From Phoronis australis (lineage: Eukaryota > Phoronida > Phoronidae), in the NCBI GenBank assembly GCA_002633005.1, contig NMRA01000429.1:188001-252000 (forward strand): DNA of 64,000 bases, written 5' to 3'. Under the pieces are notes generated by a model that was not told the DNA's origin, ran no database searches, and was given only the letters and a program-made list of their open reading frames with translations. Positions 15,401-25,440 of this stretch are shown here, one piece after another; position 1 is the stretch's first letter; each line of letters opens with the position of its first letter. The position numbers were made by a program, and so were the translations under genes.

Positions 15401-17271
15401 CGCGCCATATTGAAATTCAGTAACCGGCCAGACGGCGATCAGGTCTTTGGTGGACAGGCGTACGGCACCATCCACAGACCCCATGTAATGCGGACGGGAG
15501 ATTTCAACCTACTGATTTTAACAGCGTTTCAACATATTTCCTGCTATTATAAAGCCGGCAAATTTCCACTGCAGTTCGGTGGGATGTACTGATACCTTAT
15601 GAAAAAAGCCAAACTTATCAAATATCAATGGATGAACAAGGATAGGCTATCACGTTCCATCCGCCGATGAAGCCAGTGGCTGCGGCTGATAAAGCGTGCG
15701 AATCGAAAAGTTAAAATAAATTTGCGGTCTTAAACGAGTCAAACAATGGGAGGAACTGACAATGGAATTTGTTATTCTGCTTTTGAATTGATGAACCGCT
15801 GTGAAGTAGTTGAATTTCTATCTGAATCAATCGGAAGCCACTTTCGTGCTCTCATTACTCTAGAGAGCGCCAACATGGAAAGTCTCCTATTGAAGTTTTC
15901 TCACTCGTTCCAGAATGTTATTGGTAAGTGTAACCGATAGCGAAGGCAAGACGCGAACCGATGCTACTCGTCGAATGCTTATTCTTGAAGCTATCAAAAA
16001 GACTACAACGTCATCTACTGGACGAACCACTGTTGCGGTGACAACTTCAGGAGCATTTTCTGTTAAGCAGACGACGGGAAGAGTTGTGACTACTGAACTC
16101 TCGACAAAACTGCTTGTTACCCATTCGACAACTAATTCGGCGCCTTACACGACAGATAAATCGAATACCCATAACAACAAGGCAAGTAAAGAAGCATACA
16201 TGTTAATTACGAAAAAATATCTACTTTATCTTTGTGAATAATTAGTGCATACACAATCATGTCATTGAGGTCCACACAACTGTACAATATGCTCCGTTTA
16301 CCGGAATAATCTGAAGGATCTAGGGAAGGCCCGTTTTATCAAATGCCGCAGGCCTAGTCTTACATGCAGCTAAGTTGATAGTGCCTTAAACTTTTATAGA
16401 CAAACTATTCAATAACGTGGTTCATGATGAAGTGAAGTTCGGTGTTGAACCTGAACCTGAACTACAAGCGCATTTACATGTGAGTCAGTAGGCATGCCAA
16501 GTGTTCTCCTGAGCCTGAAGGTGCAACTTTGAGTTATGCAACCCCTGTCTGGATCATGGTATTATGCCTACTTCTATTACATAAATCAAATATCCGGGGT
16601 GTAAAGTTTGCGGATGCATTAGCCTGCATGCGCGCACCCAGCCCGAAAAGGGGGGGAAGGGGGCAAAATTTTTAAAATGTGGACCTTTTACTAAGATTCA
16701 CGGTGAACGTTCTGAGCTATGCATTGTGCATCCGCCGGATTTTGGTAGTTCCTGCCTTTTTAGTGGACCTTTGTCTCGTTTTTCTGAGTTTTTGTTCCTC
16801 TGAGGCGACCTATTTGGCCACTCCGCCAAATAGGGGGGCTCGTTCAATAAAAATAAAAAATAAAATAATAAAATATAACAAAAACAAACAGGGCTGAATG
16901 TTACGAAGTGTTATTATGTTGATGAAATATTTGGACTGACGAAACTCATGCTGTGTTATAAATTAGTGAACATAAAAGAATGATTATCTTTAAGTAAGCG
17001 AAAATATTTTGTTTCATTGAAGTGATGCAATGTGGTATCTTAGCATTTTTGTCGATACTTTTTTCAGGGTGACAACATTCACATTACCATAAACGAAGGA
17101 TTTGGCACCTGGGAAATAGTCGCCATAGCAACAGGGTCTGCACTTTGCACTCTGCTATTGATTTCCGTCGTGATGTTTATGATGAAGAAACGTCTACCTC
17201 TGTCGCTTTACTTCCGCCAAAGAAAACTGTCGGATATTAGCATGGTTTCGACTGACAAAATACCGTACTGA
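408..17271 (+). CDS. VWA7/hemicentin-like single-pass membrane protein (5' partial, 12 exons)
   Basis: Exons, joined by me from splice sites and frame: 408-527, 675-839, 1208-1347, 1628-1772, 2340-2417, 4268-4405, 5855-6027, 6460-6571, 8977-9074, 13726-13835, 15914-16181, 17068-17271. Phases agree at every junction and the sum is in frame to TGA at 17269-17271, giving 582 residues after a split first codon. Residues 1-90 are the second half of a von Willebrand A domain, with the hallmarks GGGDCPE (25-31) and FTDADAKD (53-60). Residues 142-450 are beta-rich segments of the type that follows VWA in VWA7 and hemicentin-like proteins (TPIPGPWTI at 212-220; DVRPGSTVTVKFNL at 358-371). Residues 455-512 form a Thr/Ser-rich, probably O-glycosylated stalk. 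A hydrophobic helix at about 531-554 is followed by MKKR and a short cytoplasmic tail. The family sits at the cell surface and probably binds matrix or ligands; the ligand is unknown. The start and the first half of VWA lie upstream of the window. Introns 4 and 11 use GC donors. Confidence 0.88.
1773..2339 (+). other. GC-AG intron (intron 4 of VWA7-like gene)
   Basis: The donor reads GAAG|GCAAGT and the acceptor TTTCAG ends at 2339. Splicing here joins GAA G to GT TCA and gives DSEG-SLATNF in frame. No GT donor nearby keeps frame with exon 5. Apart from the C, the donor matches the strong extended consensus known for GC-AG introns. Confidence 0.75.
3184..3281. repeat. GTAGACG-family miniature inverted-repeat element, copy 1
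   Basis: A roughly 100-bp element in an intron. It ends in TTCTTGCGTCTA, contains GAAAACGCAAGATC near its left end, and carries TGTGATCACA internally. Better copies are at 8727, 35962 and 53404. Confidence 0.5.
5540..5613 (+). repeat. tRNA-like or tRNA-derived SINE fragment
   Basis: The segment carries a polymerase III B box, GGTTCAAGTCC, inside a perfect T arm (GTGGG-TTCAAGT-CCCAC). TGGCCTG upstream can pair with CAGGTCA right after the T arm as a 7-bp acceptor stem with one G-U pair. The D and anticodon arms are too short or broken, so it is not a normal tRNA gene. The wider ends CAGTGTGGCCTGGT and ACCAGGTCACACTG are inverted repeats matching at 13 of 14 positions. It is probably a tRNA pseudogene or SINE head inside intron 6 of the VWA7-like gene. 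Confidence 0.5.
6774..7120. repeat. Diverged tandem duplication, GAT/GAC-rich
   Basis: Two head-to-tail units of about 187 and 160 bp start at 6774 and 6961. Each opens with CTTGGCGAAATTA, passes through a purine-rich GATGAT/GACGAC tract and ends with a matching TAAGAAATA...CTACAGTCT block. The repeats lie in intron 8 of the VWA7-like gene and have no coding character. Confidence 0.6.
8727..8842. repeat. GTAGACG-family miniature inverted-repeat element, copy 2
   Basis: The left end GTAGACGCAAGAACCTCG is answered on the right by CGAGGTTCTCGTGTCTAT, an imperfect terminal inverted repeat. GTGATCACG and the GCAATACATGGCGATATAT block lie between. The copy is intronic and non-coding. Confidence 0.65.
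9284..9352 (-). repeat. CATGGGCGG palindromic repeat, single copy
   Basis: A 69-bp palindrome-like unit running from CATGGGCGGCGCA to TGCGCCGCCCATG, with a GTGGGG/CCCC inner stem around CTATAG. It belongs to the same family as the copies at 23378, 37656, 42695 and 44833, in the opposite orientation. It lies in intron 9 of the VWA7-like gene. Confidence 0.7.
11879..12253 (+). CDS. Unrecognised ORF inside intron 9 of the VWA7-like gene
   Basis: A 124-codon open frame, unusually long for this intron, starting from an ATG after an AT-rich stretch. I do not recognise the product. It is rich in charged and aromatic residues, has a Gly run encoded by a poly-G tract containing one undetermined base (12024), and ends in a basic stretch (KQYKKRRH). 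Because the N lies in the G run, the frame across it is uncertain. The ORF abuts a long microsatellite. It could be a transposon remnant, a retained gene fragment or chance. Confidence 0.2.
   Translation: MQSRQSGETYDAIVHSEPIIYLVNHVEEVLRDALLRLFHNQFLRGGGGXGGVLDNIVDWGLKQENKDTLLFREWIRSKSFFNDHHPLEGLLHEPGPFEGILGRLIFNPLSPKQYKKRRHVVRNE
12279..12458. repeat. (CATA)n and (CA)n compound microsatellite
   Basis: Tetranucleotide CATA repeats (to about 12370) pass into a CA dinucleotide tract with CACG interruptions. The repeat gives spurious Cys/Val and His/Thr open frames. Confidence 0.95.
13726..13835 (+). CDS. Exon 10 of the VWA7-like gene
   Basis: This short exon has no obvious open frame of its own and was found by phase matching. 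A TTTTCAG acceptor ends at 13725 and a GTAAGT donor starts at 13836. Entering in phase 0 from exon 9 it reads GFSAHAQPSRFPLKYGETG followed by TITLSIPSNATPFTS, and it leaves in phase 2, exactly what exon 11 at 15914 needs. The beta-strand-like text with conserved Gly fits the immunoglobulin-like segment before the stalk. A 4.65 kb intron precedes it. Confidence 0.8.
14409..14828. repeat. Inverted-repeat element with internal GCCCATGGGC palindromes
   Basis: The left end TTTTCTGTAGATAAGCCCAC is mirrored by GTGGGCTTATCTACGGAAAT on the right. Inside are two copies of GCGCCCATGGGCGTTT or a close variant. Part of the right arm recurs at 38467-38530. It appears to be a non-autonomous DNA element of about 420 bp in intron 10 of the VWA7-like gene. 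Confidence 0.6.
15207..15296. repeat. GTAGACG-family element, copy 3 (right end degraded)
   Basis: It begins TAGACGTAAGAAACTTGCG, includes GAACGCAAGATCACGCAAG and ends near AGTGATCACACC. The right terminal repeat is lost or diverged. Confidence 0.5.
16182..17067 (+). other. GC-AG intron (intron 11 of VWA7-like gene)
   Basis: The donor reads AACAAG|GCAAGT and the acceptor TTTTTTCAG ends at 17067, both in phase 0. It joins the Ser/Thr stalk to the transmembrane exon. It is the second GC donor in this gene and shares the AAG|GCAAGT core with the first. A dispersed inverted-repeat element lies inside it (about 16627-16842). Confidence 0.75.
16627..16842 (+). repeat. CATGCGCGCAC-family element, copy 1
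   Basis: It starts CATGCGCGCACCCAG and shares a long block (GTGGACCTTTTACTAAG, then CCTGCCTTTTTAGTGGAC, then CCTCTGAGGCGACC) with the reverse complement of 47635-47899. The right terminus is replaced by A-rich sequence. It lies inside the GC-AG intron 11. Confidence 0.65.
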
Positions 17272-20200
17272 CAACACGACGCACTTGGTTTGTAGATAGT
17301 TACGTAACGCTATCCTCCTGTAAACTTTGTAATGATGTTTTTTGTAAATTAGTTTGGGCTCGTAAGTGTTACATACATAATTTGATAAACAAGTATGCGC
17401 TTCAAAGTATGATGTGGTTGTATTTTGCATTAGGCGTTGCTAATGAAAGACGTAGGCCTAGTAAAGGTAAAAACATAGTTAGTTCTGGTCTGTACCCCGA
17501 ATCAATTCGAGAACGTCACTGAACGATTAAAAAACGCCCCGCACCAATTTCATCCACGGTCTCGTGGTTTTTGAAAAGCTGCAGCAAGCCTGGTAAGAAA
17601 GGGAAAGCAAGGTTTGAAGCGCCATATTTTGCCAAACGATGAGTGAAAACAAACATCAGTCGTGCTCGTCATGGGTGGATGTTCGTTTCTGAAAAAATTA
17701 AAACAAAAAAAAAACGCATCACCGATTGTACTTTCAAAACACTCACAAACTGGAACCATCTATGCTTTTGTGGCGAAAACATAAGATTACTCTAGTACCG
17801 AAAGTAAGTTTTTGGGTTGAGTGTGGGTGAGGCGGAAGCAATGCGGGCTTCAGTCCACAGAAAAACATCTTCATCACGGTTTACTGAAACTTCACAGAAT
17901 TTGCTAAGGAGTCAAGAGCATCCCTGACCCCGCTAGACATGACCTCGGGCACGCAAGTTCGTTAGATAGGAAGTATTCGCCTATTTCCGAATGTTCTTAT
18001 GAGTGGTGGGCGCAAACGAATTTGAACGTTATCTGTCAGTATCCCACAAGAGGAACATATGATATCAAACGATCTTGGATTCATATACAGAGATGCAATG
18101 TTGTTTTATGTCATTCATTCAAACACTGTTGTTGTCGTCAGATCACTTAGAAAGTTCATTTTAAATAATTCTCATCGACCCATAGCATGCACGCGTCTTT
18201 CCGTTTGTAAAGTTTATTTTTGTTTTCAGACAATAACAGGAATAAACGATTCATATTCATGGTAAACACGCTTAGGGCATGCACTGTTCTCCCGTAGTCC
18301 TTGCCATAAAATATTTACATGCCACCTATCACAAAGAGTAAACGATCAATACCAAACACCGTTATTTTTAACAACAATTATATGAACACTTTACAATGTT
18401 TTGCTGTGTCATACTTTTTGACAGTGTATATTAATTGCATTGCACAGCGTACGTGATTATAACCTTGGGTTATTACATCAAGATACTTGATATACAAGCA
18501 AAACTAAACTCGGACTTCGTTCTCGTTTAAATCGACTTTCGCATCTCGAATCTCGATACAATAAACCACCGTCATCATGTCCTACGTTGTATAGCATATT
18601 TATCGTAATACACAGTAACTCTTTAAGATGCTGATCTGAATTAAAATTATGCACGAATTTCTCCACTAATCTGTGCATTTGGCTAAGTATCTATATAACT
18701 ATATAAATTGACCTTATACCTAACTGCAACCACTTGGGTCACGTGATCGTGTTTTTAAAAGGCTACCAAAACCAAATTTGGCCTATTAATAGATTATAAT
18801 ACGACGTTCCCATCCAATTCTATGAAACAAAACAATGCTGTGTAACCCTCGACAACCCTAAAAAGTTTTCGGGAAAAATTGAAAACTCCTTTCAAAGTCT
18901 GCTAAACGGGCAAGCGTGACCTACGCTTTTAGCGAATTGCACGGCAACTGTGGGAAAGACCACCCACTGAGAACCATTACAACCAATCTGTGACATTGGG
19001 AGTATGAGTCCTTAGCTGATGCCTGATTTTATCATTCAAGATTGACGTCAATGGCTGCATCAGCAGGTGACAGAAAGATGATTGGTCGAAATCATCAAGA
19101 CAGGGTTTAGTGTACTTTTAAGTAAAATTTAGCCAAAAGGAAAGGTCCAGTGTTAGCAAAATGACGGTGACCATAACATGACCAACTTTCGTTTGAGATA
19201 ATTTTCTAGATAAGATCTCAAAACCGCTGTTACAGTTTTCTAAATAATCATTTCGTTTTCGCTTTAGGCAATTTTTGTGGGTTTCATGAAAATCATTAGA
19301 GTCATAATTGTGGTAGCCGCTCATGCAAAGTGAAACATTTTAAGAACGATCCCTGGTGTTCTTCCATAGTTTAACGTTGGATAACACAGTTTCTACACGG
19401 ACGTATCATCACGTTTATTTAGAAGTTAGCATGATAATTATTAAGTCAAGGAAAAAATTTGAGTGAAAAGCTACAACTAAAAGTCTAAGCGTAAACCAAT
19501 AACCAAGCTGTTTACAGTCTCAAGCTTGACTTGAATTTTCAAGGGTAATGTAGGATAAACTGATTCACGACCGAGGGACTGAAGAAACAAAAAAAGAACG
19601 AACAGACGAAAAATAGCCACTGGGTTCATTTTTACAAAATGAATTTTTGAATGCGCAAATAAATGGAGCGTATTAAAACAGGTCTTGTATATACTGTGTT
19701 GCGCGCTATTTGCTTCCATTACAACATCCCACAACGTGTGGAATGTTAATGCCAGTTTCGCATGGATGGATACCTTTTCCGACAAATAATTTCCTACAAA
19801 AGGGTTTAATATGAGAGTAGAGCACTCTAGAAAGACTCTTTTTCCAACCTCACAAAACTGGTAGGAAAATCTGCTTAGTTCTGACGACAGTGCACCTGTT
19901 CTTGGACTGCTTTAGGCTTTTTAGGTTAATTAAGCTGTGCAAGAATTAGGTTAATAGAGAAAACGTCTTCAAACTGATGTTTCTGGCCCAAGACTTTGCG
20001 AAGTGTGGCCTTTTCATGGAAGCTTCCGACAAATGGGTGCCTCTCTAGTCCACTTTCTAATCTGGTAGATATCCTTATTTTCCAGCTACACCCCGTCAAA
20101 ATTATAGTCGAGTACCCCCAAGCGAATAATCGAAGCTATCAATGAAATGCCATCGGTCCACAGGCAGGTGGCGCTGTACAATTGTCGCTGTGTCTTGCCT

Positions 20201-20900
20201 GGTAGCACACATACTGGACCTTACGGCCTTCCTTCCACTCTGTCGAAGGCCCTATCAACAAAATGGAAAGCCATACGCACTACCACAGGAGCTTTATTGT
20301 GTCTCATATTCGTTTCAAATTACCGAAAAGAAAGCCAGGATCAGAAAAAATAGCAAATACGTAAAATCTACGTTTTCAGCCTCAAATGCACACGGCTAAA
20401 TCACAATCAAGGTACATATTCGAAAGTTGACTGTGTTACGGCCTAAAATAAACTTTTTGGTCACTTACCAAATGAATCTCATATGCAAAGAATTGTTTAG
20501 TTGTGCCAATTAAAAAAAGAATAATCAAAATCGGACAATGTTTGAGAAATTTATGCATGCTTTTGTTTATGAATTTCATGCATTTTAACGTTACGAGTGG
20601 TCATTTTAAAAATTACAGTTTTCAACTGTCAACGGTAGAAAAGAAATTTATTGTATTAAGTAAGCAATTGCTTAGACATGACTGGGAATAACTTGAGTCA
20701 CTTTCAGAATCACTAAGATGAAGTTGTGCTGAATCATTGAGAAATGGTAGGGTTCATCATAAAACAGGCCCTCGTTAAGAAATTTGTAAATTCTGTGTTT
20801 CTAACCCTCACCTACTGTAAAGAAGGTTAAAAACTAAAGTCTACACTCTGTAATAAAAAGAACTTCAGAATATGTTAGCCTAGGCAACACAGCAAATTTT
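17272..20900. other. Intergenic: 3' flank of the VWA7-like gene
   Basis: The probable 3' UTR runs to about 18.26 kb. Beyond it I see no coding exon, RNA gene or clear repeat structure. Short open frames here have no recognisable family and no supporting splice sites. Confidence 0.5.
18241..18246 (+). promoter_or_regulatory. Possible polyadenylation signal of the VWA7-like gene
   Basis: AATAAA lies 970 bp after the stop codon on the coding strand. I noted no closer AATAAA downstream of the stop. The 3' end is inferred only from the hexamer. Confidence 0.3.
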
Positions 20901-20980
20901 TCAATATCTAAACAAACCAAAAGTTTGGAAATTGACTGAGTTCTGCTATGTTGAAAATGGGCCAAAAAGACTAACAAAAT

Positions 20981-22490
20981 GTAGTGTACGTACCCTCATG
21001 TGGAATTTAGTAAGACAAATGCTCATTGCAAATGAAATTATTGCCTTTTAAATAACAACATGGTTCTTATTATCACCAAAGAAAAATAAATGGCCATACA
21101 GCATTATGTTACCACGTGATGCAGAATTCGTACCCCCTTTTGTAGTGTACGTACCCCCATGTTTACAAATGCCATGAAATTAAAATATCACTTGGTAAGT
21201 GCGCAACATTGGTCATAGACAGTTTCCTTCCTTAAAACTGTTAGGTTAAAAGAGTGTTTATTGCAAATACATTTGTTTTGAGTGAAATATTAGCATTTTT
21301 GTACATGAATGCTGTGCTTTTTATTTTTTCACTTTGAACTGATTTAGTAAATCAACTAACTCTCAGTAGACTCTTAGTATTTAGTTACAAACCTGACATG
21401 TCATTGAAATGTAGTGTACATACCATTGTGTAGAGTACGTACCCCCATGGGAACAAATACCATGAAACATAACTTTTACACGGTAAGTATGCAACATTTG
21501 TCACAGAGTTTCCTTTATTAAAATGATAGGTTGAAAGGGTGTTAATTACAAATGCATTTGTTTTGAGTGAAATATTAGCATTTGTGTAGTGTACGTACCC
21601 CTATATTTTAGCATGTGCCTGTTTTCAAAGAATGGCACACAGATATACACATTTATGCTGTACTTTTTATTTGTTCTCTTTGAATAGATTTGGTAAATGA
21701 ACTAACTCTAAGTAGATTCTAAGTATTTTTTATAAACCTGACAAGTCATTGAAATGTAGTGTACGTTCCCCTATGTAGTGTACGTACCTCAACCTCTTGG
21801 CTATAAAGTATTTCCCACAAGTTAATATTTTTACACACTGCTGTTCTCATGCACAATACTGATAGTTCCAGAATACATCCAGTCTGACAAAAAAAACAAT
21901 GGACATTATTAAATTTGTGGTCATTAAAACGCCACACAGGACTTGGCTAGTAACATCCTAGAAGACACGTCATGTGACAACTGATGTTGCTGAGGCAGGT
22001 TCTCTCTCTCATGACAACTTGCAACAAACCAACAAGTAGAGGCAGCACAAAACCATCCCATACATTTGTAACTCACTCAAAATTTGCCGTTGATTGACTG
22101 TGCGTAGTGTACGTACCCCCCAACCAGTACCATTTTTACTGTTTACAAGTTAAACACTGGGCCTAGCATTGCTTTAACTATTTTGACCAACTGATAAGTG
22201 TGTTGAAAACTAGGCAAATAGCACCAATAAAGTTTTTGAAAAAAGTAGTTACTTGTCATTTTCTTTTTGTAAGAATCACATTGCAAGAGAAAAAGTTCTC
22301 ATTATACTGTATTAAGATATGCAATGTATCATCATCTAGAACAACTTGATCAGCACGGTAGTAATTTTTCTTACTTAAGCATATGATACGTCTTTAATTT
22401 GATCAAGAACTTATTAAATTAACAGCTACCTTACGAATTTTTACATGATAGAAGTGGGCTGTGACCACAAGTTGTAGTGTACGTACCCTT
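20981..22490 (+). repeat. GTAGTGTACGTACCCC motif cluster with tandem 300-bp units
   Basis: The motif GTAGTGTACGTACCCC or a close variant occurs at about 20981, 21141, 21411, 21430, 21585, 21755, 21774, 22104 and 22474, always on the + strand. A diverged unit is repeated in tandem (about 21141-21425 and 21430-21772), seen in shared blocks such as TTTTGAGTGAAATATTAGCA and GTCATTGAAATGTAGTGTAC. The motif is better conserved than its surroundings. No open reading frame explains it. Confidence 0.75.
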
Positions 22491-23370
22491 TTATACAACT
22501 GCGATGCATTAGGCCATAAAATTTTATTCGGTGGTTCTTGAGCAAAAATATTTTAGATTACAAACCTTGAATGATGGTACTTTATAATAACTCAGCTTTT
22601 ACAGTTATATGACAACCTTCATTTTTCACCAAAAGTGGCCAGCAAATATGGACTTTGATTGTGATTTGCCCGGCAACTTCCCTGCCAAGGCTCGACACGA
22701 ACCAACACTAGCTTCCGGAAGCAAATTTACTAGACATTCTACACATGTTGGTAAAGGTTATGCCATTCGATAAAGTTTTTGCAATGTTGTATTGTTTGAA
22801 GGCTACCTCAGTGAAATCGACATGCTGACTGTTCAAAAACACCTACACTTTCCCTAAGTCTGTGTGAACTATCCTTTATTTACCGGATGGCGTAAGCGTC
22901 GAACCTGCAATTTATTCTTTCGCTGTATCGACCTACTTCGGAACCGATCACGCACTTCTGTCATGAATTAATAACTCACTGTAGAAAACTTATTGTAGAA
23001 GGTCAACGTCACGCTCATTTTCAAAATTTAATAACACCAAGTAGCTGATTGCAGAGTTGAGGGAGGAAAAGAGGGAGAAAAAGAAAAATAATGAAAAAAA
23101 AAAACACCATGTGTATCGTTACCGAAATTACACTCGCTGTTTTTGTCCTGTAATTACTCTGTTTTTATAACAACAGCAGCAGCAGCACCAGCAAGGTCAG
23201 TGACTCATTCGCTTCACATCTACATTTTGGTATATCATTATGGGGCTTCAAAAATTGTATGAGATTGAAGGTTTTGCAGAGAAAAGCATTGAGAAATGTT
23301 AACAATTCTTCGTATTTTTTCACACACTGAATCAATTTATAGGGAAATCAGAACACTTCTTCTTGACGAC
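22491..23370. other. Intergenic, no gene seen
   Basis: AT-rich sequence after the motif cluster, with a poly-A/GA-rich patch near 23060-23105 and a short (CAG)n at about 23174-23186. I see nothing codable. Confidence 0.5.
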
Positions 23371-23377
23371 ATATTTA

Positions 23378-23523
23378 CATGGGCGACGCACCCTAGTGTG
23401 CTGGGGAGCTATAGCCCCCCACTTATTTCAGTGCTGCGCCGCTCATGGACATGGGCGGCGAACCATATAAAGGGCTGGGGTGGGCTATATCCCTTCACTT
23501 ATTTCAGTGCTGTGCAGCCCATG
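23378..23523 (+). repeat. CATGGGCGG palindromic repeat, head-to-tail pair
   Basis: Two adjacent units, 23378-23447 and 23450-23523. Each opens with CATGGGCG(A/G)CG, has the GGGCTATA core and a TTATTTCAGTGCTG block, and closes with a CATG. The second is more diverged at its 3' end (GTGCAGCCCATG). Confidence 0.7.
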
Positions 23524-24396
23524 ATTTAACCAAGCTTGTCTAAAGTTCTTTCATAAATTCAAACGTAACCTATACCCCCTTTACTTTTATGATAACAATG
23601 TTTTCCACTTCCACTAAGAGATCTTCCTAGAATATGCAGTCAACACCCATCTAAAAATACCCACATGGAACAGAAAAAATTGTGAAAATTCATTAATGTT
23701 TAAAATACCTAATTTAATAAACAACTGTATCCTTCCGATATATGTAACAGACAAAATCGACACACATAGCTTACATGGGTTCTCCAGTGTACCGACGTTC
23801 TATGAAAATGACATTGCATGTCTGCGCCTAACGAAATTGGGGAATGCGAGTAGCATTGATATGGGTGAATACCGGGATCAGGCGTCCCAGATGTCATGTT
23901 GCATGAACTTTAAGCGCTGGATCATCAACTCTATATTCTCATTTATCAACCTGCGCAGAAGTACCAACGTTACTATTCGCAAGCGCAGCCTGGTGTGATA
24001 CTTGGGTTTACTTACCAGAAGTACGTCGTGTGCGAGTTCTACCAATGGACAACATTGAACAACGTTTCGATGCCGAAATGATTTTTTCATTTCTTTAGGC
24101 AGAAAAACGGATACCAGAGTTTCCCGTCAGAATACTCTACCCGCGGAAGCCGAGTATAGCAGTGGAGGAGAATGACGCTTTCTCTGGGATATTCCATATG
24201 AGAATGTCCGAGTTGCGAATCTGTATGTGATCTACGATATAACCAAATATCTGAGTTTGTGACACCAGTTTTGACTAGAAAATCATTTGAGGCTACAATT
24301 CTATAGAGAAAAGTTATCTGGAATCACTTTTAACATCATGTCACCGCGATGGAGGATCTAGGTGGCCCAACTACATATTTTGAAAGAGAAATTGTT

Positions 24397-25440
24397 GGAT
24401 TGTTCTAAAACCCCCTTGACCCCGACACCCCACGAACCCCTCGACTCACGGCCCTCGACNCCCCCTCGACTCACGACCCTCGACCCCCTCGACCCACGAC
24501 CCCTTCGACCCGCGACCTGCAACCCCCTCGACCCAGTCTACACAAGCTCGACTCGATATGAACATAGAAGAAGCGTTGACTTGCTGGACCAATGAGTTGG
24601 GCCGTGTGCTAGGCTGGCTTTTCCCTGGTTTTTGCAATTAAGAGAGTCGATTCGGCAAGTTTGAAAGGCAAAAACAGAAAAAAGGCGACCAAATCAAATC
24701 AAAGCCCTACCAACGTTAAAAATGTTCCCGGCAGAGTGTAATCATCTCGTCTGCTCTTCAGTGAATGGCAGATTCAACCTTTTTACGGAGAGTGCTAGCA
24801 GTGCTGTAGAGGGGCGTAGGCGCACGTGGCTCAGCCAACCACCTTTGGTATCTGAACGTAGCACCTACGCACCGTAAGTTACGTTCAGTGCTCAAGGCTT
24901 TGGGCGCCTACTTACCCCTAATTTTACCACTACAGCACTGAGTGTGAGGAACCGACAAAACTGTAATTTCATCAGTAAATACAGTTTGAAATAAAACAAG
25001 CTGTTAACTAAAAAGTATTTCAACGTTACATGGAGTATATTGTAAAGGAGTATACAGCAGAAAGCAAATGACAAAAATGTAAAATTCCGTGCGTTCACGA
25101 TAAGTTTAGTACTGTACAACTGGGCCATTGGTAACCGCTCGTGGAACGATTTCCGTGACAACGATAGCGCGCTCACAGTCGGCTATTTCAGATCACGTTC
25201 TTACGCCACTTTCTGTTTTTAATCACCAGACTTGAGCCAGAGCAGACTCGCGTGTAGGTATGTCTTATGGGAAAGTCACTCAGCTACGTAATAAGATTAT
25301 GAAATATGTAAAAAGCGCAAAAAATACCTATATTGCCACAGGTCGTGGGTCGAGGGGGTCATGGGTTGTGAGTCGTGGGTCGAGGGGATTGTGGGTCGAG
25401 GGGTCGAGGGGTGTGGGGGTAGAGGGCGTTTTAGAACAAT
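24397..25440. repeat. Inverted pair of CCTCGACCCACGAC minisatellites
   Basis: The left arm (24397-24560) opens TTGTTCTAAAACCCCC and continues as C-rich CTCGACCC repeats. The right arm (25335-25440) is its reverse complement, G-rich GGGTCGAGGGG repeats closing in GTTTTAGAACAATTC. About 0.8 kb separates them, including a hairpin-like stretch at 24797-24945 (AGTGCTGTAG against CTACAGCACT). One undetermined base is at 24460. Together this looks like a transposon with long sub-terminal repeats, family unknown. Confidence 0.55.
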
